In this document: one piece after another, positions 28,017-41,060 of the stretch | Position numbering within the stretch: position 1 is the stretch's first letter | Layout: each line of letters opens with the position of its first letter | Program-made: the position numbers and the translations under genes | Notes under the pieces: model-generated | The model's input: only the letters and a program-made list of their open reading frames with translations | What the model was told of the DNA's origin: nothing | Databases searched by the model: none | NCBI GenBank assembly: GCA_030062745.1 | Contig: CP099839.1 | Span: 12,501,302 to 12,565,301 of the forward strand | Reading direction: 5' to 3' | DNA length: 64,000 nucleotides | From: Capitulum mitella | Taxonomy: Eukaryota > Arthropoda > Thecostraca > Pollicipedomorpha > Pollicipedidae

Positions 28017-30230
28017 GTGCTCCGGTCGAATCAGTGCCAGGAAACAAACTGCCTTCGCGGTGAGAAGTGCTGCAGCAATGTTTTCAGTCCCACCGTGTGG
28101 ATAGGCTCACCCAGAGGGCGGTCAAAACACATCGTTCGCGAAGTGACGAGGGCGTGGAACAAAGCCCTTATTCTCACTGCACCGGCGCGGAGCGTGATAA
28201 AGAAGCCCAAGAGGAAGCTTGACCAGTACCGAGATGTCATCAAAGGCAAATGCGGGAGGTTCACCCCGGAAATTCACAAGAAGAATGAATTTAGAGACAA
28301 CCTCAAAAACCTTTGTGACGTTGCCATTGTCGGCACCATCAAGACCATCAAAACCAAGGGGAGAAAGATTCTCTTCTTCTCCAGGCTCAAAGAGGGCCAG
28401 GTCGTCGAGGCGTCATGGTGGTATTCGATAAGTTTCTTTCTGAGAAGGAGGAGCGAGCTCTTGAACAACAGTAGGCCGAAGCTTTAAAGGGCCCGCCGTT
28501 AGACTGAACAGCAGAGCGAGCAGGAGACAACTGTCCAACTGGAATACTCGTCTACCGACAACACAGAGCTGACAGATCAAGATGACCCGCAGCCCTTCGC
28601 CATGCCTTCTCCTTCGAAGCGGCCCTGTAAGAGAGCCCAGAACATCGTCACTCCTGGTCTGGCAGCAGCCCTCGATCGGACCAAGCTCAATGATTGTTCT
28701 GCAATCCACTTCCTATCGGCGACGGCCTCGGCCCTCGGCCACAGCTCCTCTGAATTGGCGATCACAGAAGCTCGACCAGGCGGGCGCGTAGATCGCATAG
28801 AAAAGCCATCGCGGACGAAATCTAGCATTCTTTCTCCCTGCCACCCAGCCTGGTGGTCCATTGGGACGGCAAACTGTTACCTGACGATAGAAAGGAAAAG
28901 GTGGGTCGACTCCCTGCCATTGTAACCGGTCCAAGAAGTGCCTGCAAGCTCCTCGATGTTCCGAAGTTTGCAAGCGGGACTGGAGCAGCGCCAGCCGACG
29001 TTGCCGCTCATTGTCTGCAAGACTGGGAGGTTTCGGATAAAGTCGTCGGCATGAGCTTCGATACCCACTCCAGCAGTACTGGACAAGTTGTGGGAGCAAA
29101 CACATTTCTTTAACAGAAGCTTGGGCGACAGTTCCTTCACTTCGCTTGTCGTCATCATATCTTCAAACTGTGACAGAACTTTCCTCCAAGCGCTTCGGTC
29201 CGTCCTCGGGACCGGGAATTTCCTTGTTCAAGCGCTTCAAGAAGAGATTGAGGCCCATTGCTCGGAGCAAGTTTGAACCCATGATGCATGAAGACCTGCA
29301 GCCAGCAGCGGCCGAGACGTTTCTTTCGTCCAAGGATCGTGTCGTCGCCTTCTGCCATGAGAAGCTCGCCGAAATCCAGCCTAGCGATGATTATGGTGAG
29401 TTCTTTGAGGTCTCTATCATCCTCTTTGGTCAAGAGCCTCCTCGGGGAATTAAGCTCCCCAACTAGGTGCTCTCCACTGTGCATGGATGGAACGCATAAT
29501 CTACGGGATAAAGATCTTCCTGCTTCGCCATCAGTTCTCCGTGACTCCCAGTGAACTGGAAGCACTCAAGCGCTTCGTCTCTTTCATGGTTGTTTTGTAC
29601 GTCAGTGCATGGTTCTGCTCTTCATCTGCGGACAAGGCTCCCATGCACGACATGGCTGTCCTGCAAAGCCTGATTTGAATGCTGAAATCTCGTAGGTGAT
29701 CTCCAAGAAGTTCGCCAGTCACCTATTATCCATTATGACATTATATACGACATACTATTTGTTATAACAATCACCTGTTATGGTACCTCAGTGAAGAACT
29801 GACTGGTGTGTCGTTCTTCGACGAGGGCGTGCCGTGTGAGATGAAGAGGAGGATGAACGCGGCACTCCAGCAACAGGGATCGGAGAGTCGGCCCAAGCGA
29901 GCGCAGATAGATCTCGCGGCAAAGGACGTTTGCGCCAGGAAGATCACCGTCGACTTTATTACGACAAAGTCGGTGGGCAACCTGAAGGCCTATGGCATCA
30001 ACATGGACTTCCTTGCCGCCGATCCCGCTGATTGGGAGACAGCACCTGGCTTCAAGAACGCCAAGGAAGTCCTACGCGGGATCGCGCTAGTCAGCGACGT
30101 CGCCGAACGAGCTGTGGCTCTTATCCAAGTGTACAGTGGGGTAATGACGAAGGATGAAACGCAAAAGCAGTACCTGCTGCAAGTCGTCGAATGACATCGT
30201 CGCCAGAACCCCTAAGCCCCAAAGAGGGTT
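28017..30230 (+). pseudogene. Frameshifted copy of a multicopy arthropod family with HWDGK motif (transposase-like)
   Basis: Blocks of one protein family appear in the right order but in different frames. They are a segment near 28620-28770 (VTPGLAAALDRTK, SATASALGHSS), VVHWDGKLLPD and GMSFDTHSSSTG in one frame at 28853-29110, FACRHHIFKL after a TAA at 29111-29113, then GPSSGPGISLFKRF in a shifted frame. Further on come a region at 29487-29676 and the C-terminal FFDEGVP to TKDETQKQYLLQVVE at 29802-30191. I recognise this as an uncharacterised family with many copies in arthropods. The order D (HWDGK), D (FDT), CRHH resembles the RNase H fold of hAT-type transposases, but that is inference. 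Several frameshifts and stops make it nonfunctional. Confidence 0.7.
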
Positions 30231-30688
30231 GAAGTATCATTCCACCTAGCCACACTGCTGCCGACAGAGCTAGTGACCTATGTCCTGCGACAGCATGTGA
30301 AGTGTCTTTTGATCCAGTGTGTCAAAAGGAGTTCTATCATGTACTTTTTATGCATATCGTGCACTTGGTTAAAAAAAAACTGGAACACAAAACGTATCTG
30401 GGGGCATTTCAGACACCCCTCTCCCTAACTGAATCTCCCAGGGATCACAAGTCCATGGAGCATGAGGTCTTGCTGGGGATAGATGGAATAGTATTCTTTG
30501 ACTTTAAGGGGCTCGAAATGCACAAAAGCTGGCGCGAATTTCACTAAAATAAAAATAAAATCCAAGACAAGCGACATGCAATCTTCGTGTGACAGTGCTT
30601 GAAAATGTTGGACCAAAGCCATATTTTGCACGCATCACTCTGGAAAAGTCTTCATCATAATTCGCCTTTATATATATTCCTTTCTTAG

Positions 30689-30690
<2 letters not shown>

Positions 30691-30730
<40 letters not shown>
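30691..30730. repeat. (AT)n microsatellite
   Basis: Simple dinucleotide tract followed by imperfect GTAT-rich sequence. Confidence 0.9.
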
Positions 30731-30734
<4 letters not shown>

Positions 30735-31273
30735 CCATATGTATATGTACGTATATATAACGTGGTTAAAATTTAACAAGGAGAACGGAAATGCCGGGGA
30801 AAGGGGTGGTCTCAGCCCCTCGTTGCCCCTCGTTCGCAGAATTGCCCCCGCAGTCATTTTTCCTTAAAACAGGCCCTGTGCAGACTGCGTAATACTGCTA
30901 CTGCGTAGTTCTGGATGGCCAGATTAATATTTTCTATTCGTGTGGTGGATGTCAGCTTGTCACCATCCATGCCTTAAATCACATACGTTGAAGTGGCGGT
31001 TGGTTTAGATGGCAAGGGCGAAGTCAGGTGAAGGAACTAAGAAAGCAAAGACGCTGACGATACCTTCTAAAATCAATGCCGTTGGCTATTGGTCACCCAA
31101 TGGCAATAGCATCTTTGTAGGGTGCACATAATGCAGTTGCGGATGCATGTGGTGCCAAGGGGGGATCCAGGTAACACTGCATGAAGAGTTGGGCAAATAT
31201 TAAAAAATGATAGGCATTTCAGTATTATAACTGATATAACACATGTGTCATTCCTCCCCCTCGTCCACACACA

Positions 31274-31450
31274 CACCTTTCAGATCCTGTATCCGCCACT
31301 GATCTATGGTGTCTAATAGAGGCGGAGGCAAGTGTCCAATATGGTGTAGCCAAATAAATGTCAGTACGTGTTCCAGCGACATTACTAATTTTAAGCATGT
31401 TTGCGTTTGCTCCCCCCCCCAAGTTTAAGATCCTGCATCCACCACTGATT
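31274..31450 (-). repeat. Paired CAGTGGCGGAT-type ends, candidate small DNA transposon termini
   Basis: On the minus strand, GATCAGTGGCGGATACAGGATCTG (about 31280-31303) and AATCAGTGGTGGATGCAGGATCTT (about 31427-31450) share one motif. Similar phrases occur at about 17261 and 38874 (CAGTGCCGGATCTAGGA) and about 44330. Such motifs often mark ends of short nonautonomous DNA elements, but no complete element with matching inverted ends and target duplications was defined. Confidence 0.35.
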
Positions 31451-31729
31451 CAGAATAGCTCCCAAACATATCTAAGGGCATATCATAATCAAATGATCGA
31501 AGCAGAAACCGAGACTCGTGGTCTAAATGCTTCCTGACGATGAAGAGTGGACATGTCCTTTTGTGCACGTTTTGGTCTTTTGAGCACGCCATTGACGTTT
31601 TTCGAGGAAAATTGTCCTGACAAAAAAAGTTAATTCAGACCATATGATTTCGCTTCAGATCTCCCCCGTCAAGATCGACTCATTAGATCTGAAGATCATG
31701 GGGGGGGGGGGGGGCAATGGCCAAATTCA

Positions 31730-31779
31730 TGGATAGATGGATGGATGGATTCCAAGGACGGATGGATGGATGGATGGAG
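31730..31779. repeat. (GGAT)n-type minisatellite
   Basis: GATG/GGAT tetranucleotide repeats with a TTCCAAGGAC interruption, following a 14-base poly(G) run. Confidence 0.85.
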
Positions 31780-31827
31780 CCGCATGGATTCCAAGCCAAA
31801 TTCGTCGCGTGAAAATAGTGTATACAT

Positions 31828-31828
<1 letters not shown>

Positions 31829-31858
<30 letters not shown>

Positions 31859-32021
31859 AATGGTAAGTGTTCCGTCGACGTAATACCTACTTACATCATT
31901 ACAGCCTTCTCCCTATAAACCCGAAGACGGAACCAGTCAAGGTGCATCGAGTCAGGCATTGAACCCAACACCTTCCAACTCTGAGATGCATGCCCCGACC
32001 ACTCAGCCACCTAAGACATGC
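31829..32021 (-). mobile_element. tRNA-derived SINE-like element with (TA)n tail
   Basis: On the minus strand the head reads GGTGGCTGAGTGGTCGGGGC (A-box-like, serine-tRNA-like). About 40 bases later it reads GTTGGGTTCAATGCC (B-box-like). A body of roughly 90 bases follows and ends in a TA repeat (31829-31853). The fold lacks a convincing complete cloverleaf with a 3' acceptor match, so a SINE is more likely than a working tRNA gene. Confidence 0.55.
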
Positions 32022-33283
<1,262 letters not shown>

Positions 33284-34702
33284 GCGAAACGGCAACGTTT
33301 GTGGTAAGAGGATGCAGCAAAACAGATAGAAATAATAGCATTTGAATTTTGACCAATGTCATCGCTAAAACCATCGGTCGGGGCGGAACCAAATGATGTG
33401 TAAGCCGCATAACAAGATATGAAGAATCTCATAAGTGGAACAAAAGCAGTTTCGTACGACATCACGTGTGTCAGTTTTATATAAATCAGCCATAACGTAC
33501 TGAAGTGGGTCATGTTTGAAACAGATGCATGGTAAACCAAGGTTGTTGCCTAATCCTGACCCCGGAACGCAAAAGTTCCCAAATATGGAGTTATTTGTGC
33601 CAGGCGCCTAATTACAGGGTGCTGGAGGATTTGTATAGCAAAAAACACTGTATGACACAGACGCCCCATGGCCATGCACATGCACATGCACACCCTTGGC
33701 CCTCACAGATGCCTGTGTTGGGACCACTATCTACATACCTATTTACATCCGGTCGCCGGAAATACAGAAGAGCCTCAGACCTGCTTGGGCGCCTTGGCTG
33801 GCTTCCGGCCGGTGATTTGGTGATTTATGGACTGCCCTGAACATGTAAGTACAAATGCAAATACAAATACATGCATGCACGCATGTGGCAATTACTTAGC
33901 ATTCACCCATATACATTTGTACCGTCACTGCCCGTTGCCAATGAATTGTGTTTTCCTTTTTTTGTGGCATGAGGCGAGATCCTGACTCGTGAAAACACCT
34001 ATGTATATGGACCTACGGACCTGGCCACGTCTTTGGAAATGCATGTGCCACTACAGACTCACTGGACCGGCGTGGAACGCCAAAGAATTGCTGATGACAG
34101 TAACGCATAATTCATGCCAACGCTAGTTGTTTTTTGTCTCGTCGGTTGGTTGCTTCGCCGGAACAAACAAGTGCTAAATTATGATAAGCTGGGCCACAAT
34201 GAAGAACTAAAACCACTTCGTCGGAAGAAATGCTTTTAACATTCAATGTAGGAATACTGATTCCAACAGCGCCGGCCGGAAAGTTTTTTCGGCTGCTGAT
34301 AGATGATTTACATCATCAAATGGTCGTTTTCCGAATCATTTATGTTACCGAAGACGTTCGTAAATCCATATATTGTTTATGACCTCTGAATACGATAAAG
34401 GACGACATTGCCTGTACACAGAACCGCACTTATCATACCTCTTAATAAGTGAACTGGGGCGTAAAGTTCGCCAAACTGAGCTCCTCTGCCACTATCCCCA
34501 CACCTACACGCACACACATCCACGCACACGCCACTGAGCATTGAATGTGGCGAGCAGTGGCGGCGGATCGTATTTCGGATGAGGGGCAAGCAACTTTTGA
34601 GGGGCCTCCAAACAGTGTGGGCCCCCTCCGTCGGCAATGGGTCCCCATCATCAGAAACATTAAGAGTATGCAAGGAAGGCTTAAAAATGGCATTGTTTGT
34701 AA

Positions 34703-34746
<44 letters not shown>

Positions 34747-37700
34747 TATTAAAAATATTACATACTACACAACAGTATTGCATGTTCCTAAAGCAGTAGT
34801 ACAAAAATACATTAAAGGCATGGCCTGCCTTCAGGGTTCTTCAGGTACGTCACTCCTTTTGACTCCACGGGCGCCGTGAAGGTTATGATTCTCCCCCCCC
34901 CCCGTCTACAACGATTTGTTCGTGTCGTTCCTTAGCGAGACATCACTTCTGCTGTAGACCATTAGCGTTAAACTGGCTCGCAACTAACTTGGCCCTCTTG
35001 GGACGGATTGCCTACAGGTAAACTCGTTATGTCTCTCGCTCGTAGACTATGCTGATCCATGATAAGTGACTAGCAGAGCACGGGCCCTGAACTCTCTCCT
35101 TTGAAATGGCCCTCGAATAAACAAAGGACCTGCACCTGCCAGGTCCATAGACTAGATATGTGTAGGTTTTTCTGAAGAGGACCATCCAGGGGCGTTGATT
35201 TCTGAAAATGATTGAAAAGGCCGAGCTGAGGGCTTGACAATTCCCCCCCCCACCTCCCCCCAATGTGCGTTTCTCATTGGATTAAGCCCGCCTTACTTTC
35301 ACCACTGGAAATTTATAATTTTTTCGTTACCATTTATCAATTATAAAATCGCATTTTCCCCCAAGTATGTAGGTAAATGCAGATAGAAGATAGGAATATA
35401 GATAAATGCATCGCTTTATATTTTATTCTCTACCTTCCACCAATTCCTTACCTACTGCAGACATTGTTTTGATTCTTACCACTCATTTTCCTTTAAAATC
35501 GGCAGAAAATATGGGGGGGGGGGGCAAACCAACATTGCGTGGGCCCAAATCAACATTGGGTGGGCCAGGGCCCTCTCAAAAGAATAGAATTCGACACCCC
35601 TGCGGCCATCGAAAGCAGGACTCCTGACTTTCAGTCAGTTCCTAAATACAGTATTGGCTCGTGGCCCTCCCTAAAGGCCCATGCACATATGTGGACGGTC
35701 TCTGGACTTGAACAGAGGTCCTGTAGCGTATCCAAAGGGGACCGCTACCCTAAGAATGGTAAGGGCCCCCTGGGGCCGAAGGCCCCACCACTTTTTGGCA
35801 GTTTAAACTTCGAAAAACCCGTAGGGCGCCTAAGACATCAAAAACGGGCCCCAAATTCAAAAATGGGACCCTTAAGCCGCGAAGAGGGCCCCTTGGCTGC
35901 AAGGCCTCACCTCTCATTTGACTATATTTGACATCCTCCAGGACGAGATCCTGGGTACATCACTGTAAGTTTCCCTCTGTATCCGGGGGTCCATTGGAAG
36001 TCAGGGGCCCCTGTAGCTGATTGTTGCGTCAACGGTCGCCACCTGCCCGTCTTGTGCGCTGATAACGAAGCAGGCTTCCAGTGACGCTATAGGTGAGCAC
36101 ACAGGGACGGGAGAGGGATCCCGCGCCGGTAATCTCTCCCGCCCGACGTCGCCTGTACAACTGCCTGCCGGTCGGCTCGTCACGGAACCGGCCGGCAGTC
36201 GGAGCACCGGAAGACGCTTAACCTGACCTCGCCGTGGCCACACCGCGCGGCGTCATCAGCGGCGCTCTTGACGGCTCGCACAAGGGCCGCCGCGCCGGAA
36301 GGTATAGACCCGACTCCTCGGCCGGACGACCCTGGATAAACCAAGGGCCCCTGGGCTTCTCCCGAATACCCTATGCATGTCTGGAGGGTCTCTGAACTTG
36401 ACCATGAGATCTCGGTGTATCTGGGGTACCTGCAGGTGGTCAGGGCCCGTGGCCAGGCAGGGACCCTGTGTATTTTGGTCATTACTGAAATTCAGGAGTT
36501 CATGTGGCTCCTGAATTTCAACTCTCCTCCTTATTAGGAGCTCACTGGGGCGACTGAAATTCAACGGATCCTACACACACCAAGGGCCACCAGCCTTGAT
36601 CAGGTCCAGAGATTCTAGGCATGTACAGGGTGTTCTAGAGAGGGCCAGGGTCCCTGTGAACTTGGTCACCCACTTGAAGGATGGGTCCCGCGACTGCTTA
36701 GGGTCCATTGGGTCCTCTGACCTCGAAAGGTCCACAGGTACGGCAAGGGCCCATGTCCCTCTTCAGAACACCTTCCACACATCTGAAGGTCCTCGGACTT
36801 GATCAGGACCCTCTGTGTATTTGGGGGCCCATTATTTCGAGTGGCTTTTAGGGGCTCATTGCGGCCCCTCGGGATTTCAAAGGGCCCCGAGAGACGCCGA
36901 AGGCCCCTGAACGTCTTTGGAATCCCATCTACGTATCTGGAGAGTCTTTTGTCTTGACCAAGGGCCCTCGATTTGTTTGTGGGCGTATGAAGGTCATGGC
37001 TTCTGGCTAGGCCCAGGAACCTAATGTATTCGGGGGGGGGGGGCACCGGGAGTTGGGGGGCCGTGGCTGTTATGAAGCCGCGTTGGGGCCCGTGACTTTC
37101 AAAGAGCCCAAAATTTACAGATGGCTCCTGGTCCGATGGTCAGGTCCAGAGATCTTCCAGGTACGAAAATGGTTTCTGGGGAGCAGAAGCCTTTTGGTCA
37201 CAACTAGAAGTCTGTATTTACGTAATACGCACGTTAACGCATTTACTTTATCCCATTTTTGGGGCCCTCCGCAGGTTCTGGGCCTCTTCTCAGGATTTGG
37301 AGGGGGCAAAATCACATGTTTTCCCCATTTTTTGGATGGGTGCACCTGCCCCTCGTGCCCCCCCCCCCCATCCGCTGCCCTGGAGAGGCTCAAGTCAGCT
37401 AATGAAGACCCTTAAGATCTTACATGAGTGTATCACCAATGAACATTCAAGAGATCCACTGTTCTTTTTACAGAATTCCGAATTTTCGCACCATAGGCGC
37501 TTCGAGTCGGGTTGCAGTTGTAACGACGGTGAGACGCAGTGAACTGTGCATTGTGCTCTGCGTCCCGACTGAAGACGCCTGGTGAAACGTGAATAACTCT
37601 TTCCAGCTGAGGCTCAGCCCCCGGTGCATCTCTGACTCCAGCCCCGACGATCGAAATCTGGTCTGTTGTGAGGAATGGAGGCAAGGAGAGCAGATAAAAA

Positions 37701-39045
37701 TTCACTAGCATTTTCCATGCCTTCACATATTGGTCATATCTGGTGTGATGTCACGTTCTGTATTTGGCGATCGGTGGTCTCGGCCGCCGTCTGGTTCAGC
37801 CGTGTTGCGCCCCACTGGGCACGGCTGAAAGACCCCCCACAGCTGGCGGTGACCGCGATAACGACGGACAAGACGTGAGCTAGGCGTGGTGGTGGGGTGG
37901 CGGGTCGGCCGATCGTCTGCGGTGCCGCTGTCCGCTCTGTGAGTGGTCCCCTGAGTCACATGTGGCGATGTCTGGTGGCCTACGTGACCGCTTCCCGCGC
38001 CCGGACGTTTGCTCTTCCCGGTGCCATTCTTCATGGTCGGTCAATGCCGCTGCTGATCATTCCGCTGCTGCGAATTAACCCTTGAGATCTTACATGGGTG
38101 CATCATCAATGGACATTCGAGAGATCCCCTGTTATTTTACATAAATTTCGATTTTTGCGCCAATTTGAACCCTCAAGATTTTACAGGGGTGTATCACTCA
38201 AAACCATCTAAGAGTTGTTTTAGTTGTTTTCAAAGTTGTTCTTAAGGAGTTCCGAATTTTTGCGCCAATTAACGTTTGAACTCGGGTTACAGTTTTAAAA
38301 ATGTTAAGACGCAATGAGCTGTGTATTGTGCGACCCATATGTTTCGTTTTCCAGAGCCGATTAGTGCGGGATAGACAGTTCCAAAGGCTTGATATTGTAC
38401 TGCAAACACACAAAAACGGTCTAATGATATGAATATGTATCGAATATAAAGCTAGTTCTTAGTGTTGACAACGTTGGGTCGCATTCATGAGTCAAATCTC
38501 AATAGTTTTTACAGGGAAAGTCAATGGACTTCTTATTTCTACTATGACTGTTTAGTGGCTCAACCCTGTTTTTATGCGGAGAATTTAACTTGAAATTCAT
38601 GAGGGGGCTAATTTGGTTCCATGCAAGGGCTGCGAATTTATCGCACAGATTACAACAAAACGAGCTGAAATTAAACATCGTGAGCAGAACTAGTTTATCA
38701 TACATGCAAAAGCGTCCAAACGCGTCAGACGCGCCTTTGGGAGAGCAAAACAAGAGGATAAACGACCTATTTTCATCCTCTCGTATACGGTGTTCCAAGT
38801 ACGTACTTTGATTCTGATGTTAAATTTTTAGCCCTTAGTTTTAAAACGTATTTAAAAGTAATTCAGAAATACAGTGCCGGATCTAGGAATCTTAACATAG
38901 GGAACACTTATCCAGAAAAGGTTTCGGTCATTCTTCATTCGGATGACTTGGCTGAATAGGCTAATTTCAAGGCCCCTGTGTTAGGTGATGGTTACGAAAT
39001 GGCTGTAGTACCCGACATGCGACATGATCTAGGTAAGTCCAAGTG

Positions 39046-39382
39046 CCGGGAGGAGCCGACGCCGCGGCGGTTGGCGCCGGCCCGGTGCCGACCGTCGTCC
39101 GTGTGAGGGGCGCAGCTCCGGACCGGGCTCAGACCGACGGCGGCTCGGCTGCGCAGGCCGCGGCTCCGCCGGCACACAGCGTCATCGGCGCGCACCGCTC
39201 AGACCGGCGCGGTCACGGAGCAGTCGGCCGCGCCTCTGCCGGCACACAGCGTCATCGGCGCGCACCGCTCAGACCGGCGCGGTCACGGAGCAGTCGGCCG
39301 CGGCGACGGCGGCTGCCGAGATATCGCCGGAGAACGCCAGAGTGAGGCGTCTTCCGGCCGCGTCACGCGCAGAGAGCCCGCC
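39046..39382 (+). promoter_or_regulatory. GC-rich leader/promoter candidate of the ionotropic receptor gene (copy 2)
   Basis: CpG-rich sequence immediately upstream of the candidate start codon at 39383, with two tandem units of about 71 bases at about 39162-39303. No TATA box or initiator was identified with confidence. The assignment follows from composition and position only. Confidence 0.4.
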
Positions 39383-39410
39383 ATGGCGCCGTGGCACTTT
39401 CTTGTGGCAG
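39383..39410 (+). CDS. Candidate first coding exon of the ionotropic receptor (signal peptide start)
   Basis: A start codon in a strong context (GCCCGCCATGG) opens a 28-base exon coding MAPWHFLVA plus the first base of a glycine codon, followed by the donor GTGAGG. The receptor's main exon begins after an AG at 46884-46885 and needs exactly one base to complete GGA. Joined, the N-terminus reads MAPWHFLVAGVLLAWLVPAP, which is a typical hydrophobic signal peptide that the main exon otherwise lacks a start for. The intron would be about 7.5 kb. The join is inferred from phase and protein logic, without transcript evidence. Confidence 0.55.
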
Positions 39411-41018
39411 GTGAGGAGGCGTTTGCAAGTTGAACGGTACGTTTGGATCTCGTTAAGGCTTCGGAAAGGCCGTAAAGGTCTCGTAAAGGTGAAAGAAGAT
39501 GCGAGAGGCCTCTGCTCTGTTTTCAATGAGACCGAGACGAAACGAAAACTAGTCCACGGTTCTGAACTATCCAGATTTCGTTATGGTATGGTTTCGAACA
39601 ATGTTTTGTCAAATGGACCGATGCGATGACGTATGCAGTATACAAGAGGAGCTGTGAGGAGAAGATGGAATATCAGTTGTCAGTAGGTTATTCTTGGCAC
39701 AAACTGACGCTTCATGGTTGTAATGATAGTAACCAGCTGCTGAGAATCATGCTTTTAGAACAAAATCTAAGAGTGTTTTGGGACTTACTGTTATGTCGAG
39801 ACGTGTTATACTTTACTTTCAGTACATACGAATGCTTAATTTTGGGATCTTGGGCATTTGACCAGTTTCCCAAATGCTGAGTTCTTCTTGACCGTAATCC
39901 CATGGACAAGAATAGAGGTACCTTCGGATGCCCAATTGACGGGAGGACGTAAAAAAATAATATTTATGGATTATACCGGGGTATTCCACCGCAAACTCAC
40001 GTCCATGCTCTCCTTGAAGCTCATAAACGTTTATTGAATGCACATAAACATATGAGTCGCAATCTTATGTTACGGTTTTACGACCAGGAGGGCCAGATCT
40101 GATGAGAACACGTCAAAGCTTGATTTTGAAACTGATAGAATGATGAAATTCCTGACTGCCTTTTTCAGTTCTGTTAATTTAATCCTGGTCGTTCATGTCC
40201 ATTCCATATCTTTCGTAGGGAATGGATGCATTGAGCGCTTTCTCAACAGATTTGACTGGCATTGTTTGCCGTTTGTGTGCGCTAAGTGGGTGGTTTGTAA
40301 GAGATCCCGACAAAATCGGGAACAACTAGCAAACCACTGCAGAGTGAAAACCTGTAAAACCTGACAGCGACGCAGAAAGGCAGGATGACATGGACATGTG
40401 GCCTACGCTATACTGATATACATCGGTCCGTAAGCCAAACTGCGTTGTTCTGAAATCTTCAACAATATAGTCTTTTGAACGGAGTGAAGCAGCGAATGAA
40501 ACAGCTGCCGACTGCAGTGCTGCAAGCGGCGGAAATTTCAATTTTTCATTGTTTTCTTCCTTGGTTTAACAATCACAGGTGTCTGATCCATTTCTTTCAG
40601 CATTTACATTATGTATATAAATGTTCTTGTTATATATAAGTTATAATTGTTCACGTTCTCAGAGACCTGTAACACTCGTGGCATGTTGGCCTGGTTGCTG
40701 ATGGATGAGCTCACCTCGGCAGTGAAGGACACCTAACGGACCCCTATAGGCGCCGCTATTTGCGGGCCTTGGCGCTGCTTGTCGGATGCTTTGTTATGGT
40801 CTTAGTGTGCGTGATCATTCGCTATCGGATCGATGGCTCGTGATGCAGCCGGCGGTCAGTGTCGCTGGGTGGTGACAGCCGGCCGCCGTGCTGGAGGGGT
40901 GTGGTCATGAGTCGAGTCGGAGCCGGTGCTGTATGTTCAACGCACCCACTGCGAGACGGAAATACGCAGTCTTTCTTATGATATGTAGCAATAATATACA
41001 TACATATCTATCTATCTA

Positions 41019-41060
<42 letters not shown>

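Larger units (their letters stand above)
30231..31828. other. Noncoding stretch with simple repeats; no gene recognised
   Basis: The stretch contains an AT tract (30691-30730), terminal-like motifs of a possible small DNA transposon (31274-31450), a poly(G) run near 31700 and a GGAT-type minisatellite (about 31730-31779). Frames are short and unlike known proteins. Confidence 0.6.

Noticed and set aside
31930..32021. A functional serine tRNA gene on the minus strand
   Set aside because: A and B boxes are present, but acceptor-stem pairing and a clean anticodon arm could not be made, and the sequence runs on into a body with a TA tail as in a SINE.
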